Assembly: GCA_012517645.1 (NCBI GenBank)
Contig: JAAYUR010000030.1
Span: forward strand, 1 to 6,080
Length of the DNA: 6,080 nucleotides
Direction of reading: 5' to 3'
DNA from: Treponema sp.
GTDB lineage: Bacteria; Spirochaetota; Spirochaetia; Treponematales; UBA12059
Shown: one piece after another, positions 1 through 5,444 of the stretch
Position numbering within the stretch: the stretch's first letter is position 1
Layout: every line of letters begins with the position of its first letter
The notes under the pieces: generated by a model
The model's input: only the letters and a program-made list of their open reading frames with translations
Database searches by the model: none
Told to the model about the DNA's origin: nothing
Translations under genes and position numbers: made by a program

Positions 1-1
1 C

Positions 2-1243
2 CTTTGGTTTGCGGAGCCTCCGGCTCCTATCGCGGCCGGGCCTGTCGTACGCTTTACGCCCTCAGGGAAAACCCGAGTCTCCCTGGCCCTCCGGGACGGG
101 AACGTCCTGGAGTACGCCGAGGACGGCACTCCCCTGGCCGCCCTGCCGGGCGCCGAAGCTCCCTCCGCCTGGTGCGGCCTCGGGGACGGCCTGCTCCTGG
201 GCTACCGGGACGGTACCGTGCTGGCCCGGGGTTTGGAGGGTCGGGAGGTTTTCCGGACGCGCCTGGCCGCCCCGGTCCTCGCCGCGGCCGGGGACGGGGA
301 TGCGGCCTGGCTCCTCCTTGCCGGGGGGAAGGTGGTTCGCATGGGAGCCGACGGCCGGCCGGGTGCCGTCGCGAACACCGGCGTTCCGGACGCCCGGGAG
401 ATCAGGGTCTTTCCGCAACGAGTCCTAGTTCTCGGTCCCCGGGGTGTCGCCAGTCTGGCCAAGGACGGACAGGTCTATCGGGACCTGGCGCTCCGACACG
501 CGCCGCGGATGCCCGCCGTGACCGCTTCGGGCATCGTTCTCTCCGCCGGAGAGGACTGGATCCTTTACGCCTACCGTTTCGAGGGTCCCCTGGGGGAGCC
601 CGCCCTTCCGGCCCCGGGCTACGTGGACTTCTCCGCGGCCCGGGCCCGGGCGGACGAGGAGGCGTTCTGGAACCCCGGGTTCGGGGACGACGCCGCCCTC
701 CGGGAGCTCCGGCGTATTGAAAAATCCCTGGGATCCGCTAGTATTGGAGCGGAGGAAGGGGACGCCCTGCTGTTCTGCTCCGCCGTCGCCCTGGGATACG
801 GAGCCCGGGAGGCTTCCGTGTACGGCGGTTCGGCCCCCCCGGGGCCTCGGCCCTCGGGAGCCCTTCCCCGGGCGCTGGCCTGCGATATACTGGGAATGCT
901 GGGTTCCCCCCGGGCGGTGCCGGTCCTCACGGAGGCTTACCTCCGGGATCCCGAACCCTCGGTCCGGTCTTCCGCGGCCCGGGCGATCGGGAGGATCGGT
1001 CTGGACCTTACGGGAGAAGCGCTTCGAGCCTTCCAGGGGGCCGCGGATCGGGAGTTCTTCCTGGACGAGCCCGGCGCCCTGGCCACGATCGACGCGGTGG
1101 AGGGGATCTACCGGGCCCTGGGCGAGCTTTCGGATACCGGCGGGGTTCGGGCGGTCCTTCGGCTGGCGGACAAGCCCTACGGACCCGCGGTGCGGTCCCG
1201 GGCCCTCGCCGCCCTCCGTCGCCTCACCGAGCCTGTGCGTTGA
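2..1243 (+). CDS. Beta-propeller-like / HEAT-repeat protein, 5' end missing
   Basis: The frame is open from the left edge to the TGA at 1241-1243, so 413 residues are visible and the true start lies upstream. The internal GTG at 218 has no reason to be the start, because the same repeat pattern continues upstream of it. Residues about 26-192 hold at least five short hydrophobic-strand / Gly-turn units (about 26-45, 64-80, 103-120, 141-156 and 177-192), of the form 'LLLGYRDGTVLARG'. They resemble blades of a PQQ- or WD-like beta-propeller. Residues about 291-413 look like HEAT-type helical repeats, with 'LACDILGMLGSPRAVPVL', then 'VRSSAARAIGRIG', and a final 'VRSRALAALRRL'. Both parts are usually protein-interaction scaffolds, and no catalytic motif is seen. 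The gene lies 13 bases before the P83/100 gene on the same strand, so co-expression is likely. Cellular location cannot be judged without the N-terminus. The repeat architecture is fairly safe; the function is unknown. Confidence 0.8.
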   Translation, partial: LWFAEPPAPIAAGPVVRFTPSGKTRVSLALRDGNVLEYAEDGTPLAALPGAEAPSAWCGLGDGLLLGYRDGTVLARGLEGREVFRTRLAAPVLAAAGDGDAAWLLLAGGKVVRMGADGRPGAVANTGVPDAREIRVFPQRVLVLGPRGVASLAKDGQVYRDLALRHAPRMPAVTASGIVLSAGEDWILYAYRFEGPLGEPALPAPGYVDFSAARARADEEAFWNPGFGDDAALRELRRIEKSLGSASIGAEEGDALLFCSAVALGYGAREASVYGGSAPPGPRPSGALPRALACDILGMLGSPRAVPVLTEAYLRDPEPSVRSSAARAIGRIGLDLTGEALRAFQGAADREFFLDEPGALATIDAVEGIYRALGELSDTGGVRAVLRLADKPYGPAVRSRALAALRRLTEPVR

Positions 1244-1246
1244 ATT

Positions 1247-1252
1247 AGGAGG
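1247..1252 (+). promoter_or_regulatory. Ribosome binding site deciding the GTG start at 1257
   Basis: AGGAGG begins four bases after the stop of the preceding gene and ends four bases before GTG 1257. It is the only good Shine-Dalgarno match near a start that leads directly into a signal peptide. The frame is open far upstream (to about 717), but that extension is Arg/Pro/Gly-rich shadow of the propeller/HEAT gene. Confidence 0.85.
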
Positions 1253-1256
1253 AATC

Positions 1257-2816
1257 GTGAAAAAATCCCTCGCCGTCCTGGCCCTTTTCAGCTTCCTGGC
1301 CTTCGGGGCGGTTCTGTCCGCCCAGACCGTGGCGGAGGACGAGCTGCGCTCCGTGGGCGGAAGGACCATCGAGTTCATCAACTATGTCGGGCCCCACGCC
1401 CGGATCGACACCCTGGACGAAATCCGGGGCTTGGGCGCCGCCCTCGGGAGGGCCGTTAGGACCGGGGCGACCCGGGCGGGCGGGGAGTCCCGGTATTCGG
1501 TCATCCGGGTGCGCGATCCCTCGACGGCCGCGGGCCTGGACGCGGACATCATCATCCTGGGGCCCGACGCCGGGGTGGACCATATCCGCAACCTCCGGCA
1601 TATCCTGGGGGCCTACCTGGAAGAGGCCTACGGGTATTCCCGCTCGGACGGCTTCCTTTTGGCCACCTTTCTCACGGTCTACAACGCCGTGTACCGGGGC
1701 AACCTGGAATACTTCGGGAAGACGTACAAACCTGCGGTCCTCACGCACCTGAGCGCCCAGAACGCGGGGCTGTCGGTGCGCTACGACGAATGGCCCGGAC
1801 GCAGCCGCATCGTGCTGCCCATCACCGCCCGGGCGGGAAGCGCGGGCCGGGTGGACACGGGTCCCATCACGGACAAGACCGTGGTGGAGAGCCTAAAGGA
1901 GGAATCCGGGACCGCCGCCCTGCCGGAGCGCAGGGAGATGGTGGATCTGAAGGAGCGGGAGCTCGCGGAGCAGAAGGCCGCGCTGGAAGAGGACAAGGCC
2001 CGGGTCGCCCGGGAGGAGAAGGCCGCCTCGGACGAGAAAACCCGGGCCGAGGCCGCCCGGGCGGAGTTGGAGAAGGACAAGGCAGCCGCCCAGGGGCCCG
2101 AGCAGGAAGCAGAGCTGACCCGCCGGGCGGCGGAAGTGGCCGCCCAGGAAAAGGCGGCGGCGGAAAAGGAAGCCGCCGTGGCCGCCGCCAAGGAGGAGGT
2201 CGCCAAGGAAGAGGCCGCCGTGGCCGCCAAGGAGGCGGAGATCGCCGAGGACCGGAAGGCCGTGGCGGAGGACCAGAAGGCCCAGATCGCCCAGGAAGTC
2301 GCGGCCAAGGCCGAGGCAGCGCCCCGGGGCTCGGTGCTCTTGGACCTGGTCGACCCGAACCGGCCCTACGCGCGGTTGGCCCTGGTGGACCTGGCGGGGG
2401 GCAAATATCTCAAGACCGGGGAGATCAACACCCTTCGGGCGGACAGCCTACTGGATCTGGGCGGCGCCTTTGTGGCCGTGGCCGGCCGGGCCGAGGGGTC
2501 CGGGGCCGTGCGCCTGGTGCTCCTGGACCTGGAAACCCTGTCCGCCAAGGTCACCGGTACCGTGGACGTCCACCCCGAGACGGGGGTCTGGAAGGAGGGG
2601 GCCGGAGTCCTGGCCGTCGCCTCCGACGGCGGGAAATGGGTGCTCGGCCTCTTCGATCCCGCGACCCTGGAGCTCAAGCTCAAGTCCGAGACCGCGGTCA
2701 GCCCCTTCACCTTCCTGCGGGTCCTGCCCGAGGGCTTCGTCGTGGCCGGAGCGGGGGGAGGTCTGGTCCTGTTGAACAAGGCGGATCTGAAAACCATCAA
2801 GGAGATCCGAAGGTGA
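1257..2816 (+). CDS. P83/100 family protein, secreted, with coiled coil
   Basis: A GTG start behind AGGAGG gives 519 residues. Residues 1-22 form a signal peptide: KK, a hydrophobic core rich in Leu/Ala/Phe, then a likely cut after LSA before Q23. Residues about 23-205 match the P83/100 antigen family of spirochaetes by remembered family features: FINYVGPHARIDT at 40-52, TVYNAVYRGN at 140-149 and DEWPG at 177-181. Residues about 209-355 are Ala/Glu/Lys/Gln-rich and almost free of Pro and Gly over long stretches, so they should form an extended coiled coil. Residues about 356-519 are beta-rich, with propeller-like strand units such as 'LVLLDLETLSAKVTG' and 'LVLLNKADLKTIKEI'. Borrelia P83/100 is longer. 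The mature protein should be exported to the periplasm or envelope; no lipobox cysteine is seen near the cleavage site. It is likely co-transcribed with the upstream HEAT gene. Family membership is confident, but the biochemical role is unknown even in studied members. Confidence 0.9.
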   Translation: MKKSLAVLALFSFLAFGAVLSAQTVAEDELRSVGGRTIEFINYVGPHARIDTLDEIRGLGAALGRAVRTGATRAGGESRYSVIRVRDPSTAAGLDADIIILGPDAGVDHIRNLRHILGAYLEEAYGYSRSDGFLLATFLTVYNAVYRGNLEYFGKTYKPAVLTHLSAQNAGLSVRYDEWPGRSRIVLPITARAGSAGRVDTGPITDKTVVESLKEESGTAALPERREMVDLKERELAEQKAALEEDKARVAREEKAASDEKTRAEAARAELEKDKAAAQGPEQEAELTRRAAEVAAQEKAAAEKEAAVAAAKEEVAKEEAAVAAKEAEIAEDRKAVAEDQKAQIAQEVAAKAEAAPRGSVLLDLVDPNRPYARLALVDLAGGKYLKTGEINTLRADSLLDLGGAFVAVAGRAEGSGAVRLVLLDLETLSAKVTGTVDVHPETGVWKEGAGVLAVASDGGKWVLGLFDPATLELKLKSETAVSPFTFLRVLPEGFVVAGAGGGLVLLNKADLKTIKEIRR

Positions 2817-2832
2817 TCGACGGGCGGATGCC

Positions 2833-2869
2833 GGTGAGTCCGATGCGTATCCTGCGTATCGGACCCACC
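2833..2869 (+). repeat. Imperfect 17-bp inverted repeat after the P83/100 gene
   Basis: Bases 2833-2849 pair with 2853-2869 around a three-base TCC loop. One A/C mismatch occurs at 2837/2865 and two G-T wobbles lie near the loop; the core GTCCGAT / ATCGGAC (2838-2844 / 2858-2864) is perfect. The structure begins 16 bases after the P83/100 stop. There is no T-run after it, so it is not a canonical intrinsic terminator. It could protect the mRNA 3' end, be part of the pyrB leader, or be a protein site. An 8-base direct repeat (TGCGTATC at 2844-2851 and 2853-2860) lies within it. Confidence 0.6.
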
Positions 2870-2924
2870 TCGCGGGTTTCGACCTTCTCGTGGAGAACGT
2901 CGGAACCTGCCGGCCTGGAACCAG

Positions 2925-2965
2925 CTGTTCCGAAAGCCCATCCGGGCTTTCGGAACAGTTTTTTT
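2925..2965 (+). terminator. Strong Rho-independent terminator, possibly a pyrB attenuator
   Basis: The arm at 2925-2939 (CTGTTCCGAAAGCCC) pairs perfectly over 15 bp with 2944-2958, with an ATCC loop and seven T's at 2959-2965. It points in the + direction only; the reverse side has no T-run. It lies 108 bases after the P83/100 stop and ends 35 bases before the pyrB GTG. It therefore could end the upstream operon, act as an attenuator for pyrB, or do both. Confidence 0.93.
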
Positions 2966-2987
2966 ATATGCGGATCGGCGAGAAGAC

Positions 2988-2994
2988 AAGGAGG
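2988..2994 (+). promoter_or_regulatory. Ribosome binding site for pyrB, deciding GTG 3001
   Basis: AAGGAGG is a full Shine-Dalgarno match six bases before GTG 3001. Earlier in-frame candidates, ATG 2968 and GTG 2890, lie in the terminator tail or upstream of it and have no ribosome binding site. The protein from 3001 begins just before the conserved PyrB N-terminus, which also favours this start. Confidence 0.9.
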
Positions 2995-3000
2995 ACGAGG

Positions 3001-4581
3001 GTGGAACGGACGGGGCCCTTCCGGGGCAGGACCATTTCGGTGGTGGGGGATCTATCGGGGGACGAGCAGAGGTATCTCTACGCCTTGGCTCGGGAAATCA
3101 AGAACACGATCCGTTCGGGAGGGGATCCGCACCGGTTCCGGATCTCCGATCAGGACTACCAGACCTACTTGATCTTCCTGGAGAACTCCACCCGCACTCG
3201 GGAATCCTTCCGGAACGCCGCGGAGTTCCACGGGTGCCGGGTCAACATGTTCGACGCCGCCACATCCTCCTTCGCCAAGAACGAGAGCCTCTCGGACGCG
3301 GTCAAGATGCTGGTCGGTTACGCCCCCGAGTCCTGCTTCGTCATCCGCTCCGGTCTAGAGGGGGTCTGCCGCTGGCTCGATTCCTCCGTGGGCGCGTACT
3401 GCGAGGCGGCCGGTTTCCCCAAGCCCGCCTTCCTGAACGCCGGGGACGGCAAGCACGAACACCCCACCCAGGAGTTCCTGGACGAGTTCACCTTCCTGGA
3501 ACAGCTGGGCGGGGACGATTCCCGGATCCACATTGCCCTGGTGGGGGATCTCTGGCACGGCCGGACCGTCCATTCCAAGGCCGAGGGCCTGCGGGTCTTC
3601 AAGGAGGTGTCCGTGGACCTGGTGGCTCCGGAGCTCCTGTCCATGCCTCCGGTGTACGTGGAACGGATGAAGGCCGCGGGCTTCGAGGTCCGGGCCTTCG
3701 AATCCTTGGACGAGTACTTGGTCTCCGGCCGGGTCGCCCCGATCTGGTACTACACCCGCTTGCAGCTGGAGCGGATGGGGGAGCGGGTCCTGGACCGGGC
3801 CGCGGAGCTCCGCCGCGCCGTCACCTTCCGTCCCGACATGATGAGCCTCCTGCCCGAGGGAACCCGGTTCTACCACCCCCTGCCCCGGGATCGCAAGGCT
3901 CCGGTCATCCCGACCTTCCTGGACGAACTTCCCTTGAACGGCTGGGACGCCCAGTCCGCCAACGGCTACTATGTCCGCATCGCCCTATTGGGGATGGTGG
4001 CCGGGGCCCTGGGCGGTGATTTCCGGGGCGAGCCCAAGGAGCCCCTGCGCTTCGAGGAGGATTTCGTAACCGAGGCTCCCGTGAGCGCCCGGGTCAGGCC
4101 GGAATACAAGGTGGGCATCAAGCCCGTGGAGAACGGGATCGTCATCGACCACGTGGCCGCGGGCCGGCCCGTCCGGGAGATCTGGGACACCCTGGACAAG
4201 ATCCGCCGCATCCTAGGCTTGGACGTACGATCCTCCCACGGAGTCTACCATTCCAACGCGGGCCCGGACATCTACAAGGGGATCCTCTCCCTGCCGGACA
4301 TCCTGTCCTTCGACCGCCGGGACCTCAAGAAGCTCGGGGCCATAGCCCCGGGCTGCACCCTGAACTTGATCAAGGACTCCCGGGTGCTCAAGAAATACCG
4401 CCTGGCCATGCCTCCCCGGATCTACAACTTCGAGCAGATCTCCTGCAAGAACGAAGCCTGCGTCTCCCACCCCTCCCATCAGGAAGGGGCGCCCGCCCGG
4501 TTCCGCCGCACCGGGGAGAGGACGTTCACCTGTCTGTACTGCGACCGGGAGCACGAGTTCGGGGAGATCTGGGACCTTTAG
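3001..4581 (+). CDS. pyrB: Fused aspartate carbamoyltransferase, catalytic + regulatory (PyrB-PyrI)
   Basis: This 526-residue enzyme condenses carbamoyl phosphate and aspartate to N-carbamoyl-aspartate, the committed step of pyrimidine synthesis, in the cytoplasm. Residues about 1-345 form the catalytic chain. Visible motifs are the carbamoyl-phosphate site STRTR at 63-67, a loop SFAKNESL with K93 (like E. coli Lys84, contributed to the neighbouring subunit), HPTQE from H154, and HPLPR at 292-296. After a charged linker, residues about 370-526 match PyrI. IVIDH ends at D383-H384, with lysines near 426 and 464/465 at the places of nucleotide-effector residues. A Zn site has C482-x4-C487 and C511-x2-C514. 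The PyrI part is about as long as E. coli PyrI (153), so nothing seems lost. Separate chains form the 2c3:3r2 enzyme in E. coli; fused chains are known in Thermotoga maritima and treponemes. The gene stands without other pyr genes in view and may be attenuated by the terminator just upstream. Identity is very secure; allosteric response is inferred. Confidence 0.97.
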   Translation: MERTGPFRGRTISVVGDLSGDEQRYLYALAREIKNTIRSGGDPHRFRISDQDYQTYLIFLENSTRTRESFRNAAEFHGCRVNMFDAATSSFAKNESLSDAVKMLVGYAPESCFVIRSGLEGVCRWLDSSVGAYCEAAGFPKPAFLNAGDGKHEHPTQEFLDEFTFLEQLGGDDSRIHIALVGDLWHGRTVHSKAEGLRVFKEVSVDLVAPELLSMPPVYVERMKAAGFEVRAFESLDEYLVSGRVAPIWYYTRLQLERMGERVLDRAAELRRAVTFRPDMMSLLPEGTRFYHPLPRDRKAPVIPTFLDELPLNGWDAQSANGYYVRIALLGMVAGALGGDFRGEPKEPLRFEEDFVTEAPVSARVRPEYKVGIKPVENGIVIDHVAAGRPVREIWDTLDKIRRILGLDVRSSHGVYHSNAGPDIYKGILSLPDILSFDRRDLKKLGAIAPGCTLNLIKDSRVLKKYRLAMPPRIYNFEQISCKNEACVSHPSHQEGAPARFRRTGERTFTCLYCDREHEFGEIWDL

Positions 4582-4597
4582 ACGGCGCGGGGCCCGG

Positions 4598-5320
4598 TCA
4601 ATCGGGGTACCGCCGCCGGTACTCCCACATCACGATCCCCGCGGCGACGGAGACGTTCAGGGATTCCACATTGCCCCTCTTGGGTATGCTGACCGCGCCG
4701 TCGCAGGTCTCCTTGAGCAGGCGGGAGACGCCGTAGCCCTCGCTGCCCAGGACGATGGCGGTGCGCTCCGGGAACTTGGCCTGGTCGATCTGGACCCCCT
4801 CCAGGTCCGCGGCGTAGCCCCAGAATCCGTTCTCCTGGAGGGACGTCAGGGCCCGAACCAGGTTGGGCACCACGGCCACGGGCACCCAGGCCAGGGCACC
4901 CGCGGAGGCGCGGGCCACGGTGTCCGTGTCGTGGGCGCTCCGCCGTTCGGGCACGATCACCAGGTCCGCGCCCAGCACGTCCGCGGACCGGAGGATGGCC
5001 CCGTAGTTGTGGGGATCCGTGACATGGTCCAGAAGGAGCACCAGGGATTCGGGCTTGGAGAGCTTTTCCAGGAATTCGTCCAGGTCCGCATCGTTGGAGG
5101 GGCGGAAGTCGCCTTCCAGAGCGAGGACGACGCCTCGGTTGTCCGGGGCGATCGCGTCCAGTTCCGCGGGCTTGGCCGTCTCGATTCGGACGCCGATCCT
5201 GTCCGCCAGCTCCAGGATGCGCTTGATCCGGGGACCGGTCCCGGACACCCTCAGATATCCCCGGATCCGGCCCCGCTTCAAGGCCTCCTCGATGGCGTGG
5301 AATCCCGTGAGAAGGTGCAT
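4598..5320 (-). CDS. rlmB: 23S rRNA 2'-O-ribose methyltransferase, RlmB/TrmH (SPOUT) family
   Basis: The 240-residue protein starts at ATG 5318-5320. Members of this family transfer a methyl group from S-adenosylmethionine to a ribose 2'-OH; RlmB modifies a guanosine of 23S rRNA (G2251 in E. coli). Residues about 2-70 form the small N-terminal substrate-binding domain (LLTGFHAIEEAL, then NRGVVLALEGD at 61-71). Residues about 92-240 form the knotted SPOUT domain. Its three motifs are intact: DHVTDPHNYGAILR (98-111) with N105 and R111, VLGSEGYGVSRL (190-201) with E194, and IPKRGNVESLNVSVAAGI (212-229) with S220 and N222. Length is typical of RlmB (about 245). The start fits the family N-terminus, although only a weak GAGG lies next to the ATG. 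It is on the same strand as the kinase-BON gene, 109 bases downstream of it, and converges on pyrB. Catalytic family is very secure; RlmB rather than another TrmH-type target is likely from domain order. Confidence 0.92.
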   Translation of the reverse strand: MHLLTGFHAIEEALKRGRIRGYLRVSGTGPRIKRILELADRIGVRIETAKPAELDAIAPDNRGVVLALEGDFRPSNDADLDEFLEKLSKPESLVLLLDHVTDPHNYGAILRSADVLGADLVIVPERRSAHDTDTVARASAGALAWVPVAVVPNLVRALTSLQENGFWGYAADLEGVQIDQAKFPERTAIVLGSEGYGVSRLLKETCDGAVSIPKRGNVESLNVSVAAGIVMWEYRRRYPD

Positions 5321-5429
5321 GCCTCAGGATACCCCCGCCCGGGCGGCCGCGCAACCCAAATTCGGCCGGACAACCCGTTCCGGGCAGCCGGAAGGTCCCG
5401 CGGGGACATTCCGCTCACGGTCATGCCCG
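5321..5429 (-). promoter_or_regulatory. Gap between kinase-BON gene and rlmB; weak candidate promoter
   Basis: Read on the minus strand, TTGCGC (5349-5354) and TATCCT (5326-5331) are separated by 17 bases, a weak -35/-10 pair that would start transcription at about the rlmB ATG itself. A 12-bp GC palindrome (5335-5346) lies between them. The left arm of the hairpin at 5417-5444 enters this gap. Co-transcription of rlmB from the upstream gene is equally possible. Confidence 0.25.
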
Positions 5430-5444
5430 TCAGGGCATGACCGT
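5417..5444 (-). repeat. Perfect 12-bp hairpin with the kinase-BON stop codon in its loop
   Basis: Bases 5417-5428 pair with 5433-5444 without mismatch around a four-base loop (5429-5432). On the minus strand the loop reads TGAC, and its TGA is the stop codon of the kinase-BON gene. No T-run follows on either strand, so it is not a standard intrinsic terminator. It may stabilise the mRNA 3' end, weaken transcription into rlmB, or be a DNA-binding palindrome. Confidence 0.75.

Larger units (their letters stand above)
2817..3000 (+). promoter_or_regulatory. Intergenic / pyrB leader region
   Basis: This 184-base gap separates the P83/100 stop from the pyrB start. It contains an imperfect hairpin (2833-2869), a possible antiterminator pairing (2900-2933), an intrinsic terminator (2925-2965) and the pyrB ribosome binding site (2988-2994). 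No convincing -35/-10 pair is visible. The T-rich terminator tail runs into TTATAT (2964-2969), which could serve as a -10 for a short leader, but no -35 lies at the right distance. No clear PyrR-binding loop and no U-rich leader-peptide pause tract like that of enterobacterial pyrBI are seen. Confidence 0.5.

Noticed and set aside
717..1256. Upstream in-frame extension of the P83/100 gene to ATG 717
   Set aside because: It is Arg/Pro/Gly-rich and lies inside the propeller/HEAT gene in another frame. The signal peptide and AGGAGG fix the start at 1257.
425..1381. Minus-strand open frame of 318 codons opposite the HEAT gene
   Set aside because: Low-complexity Gly/Arg/Pro composition, typical of antisense frames in GC-rich genes, with no recognisable family.
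1781..2308. Minus-strand open frame rich in Ser/Ala opposite the coiled coil
   Set aside because: It is the mirror of the Ala/Glu/Lys repeats (GCC, GAG and AAG codons read in reverse). No ribosome binding site or domain supports it.
2890..3000. N-terminal extension of PyrB, or an attenuator leader peptide, in the in-frame stretch upstream of GTG 3001
   Set aside because: It runs in frame into pyrB with no stop of its own, has no ribosome binding site, crosses the terminator hairpin and resembles neither a PyrB N-terminus nor a leader peptide.
1790..3172. Long + strand frame of 460 codons across P83/100 and the pyrB leader
   Set aside because: Gly/Arg-rich shadow of the P83/100 gene; it reads through the terminator and into pyrB in the wrong frame.
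5335..5346. Perfect 12-bp palindrome CCGCCCGGGCGG
   Set aside because: In DNA this GC-rich, a short palindrome made only of G and C is expected by chance; there is no loop or T-run to make it a terminator.
4578..5354. Second minus-strand frame overlapping rlmB (258 codons)
   Set aside because: Gly/Arg/Pro-rich shadow of rlmB; the overlapping frame carries all the SPOUT motifs.
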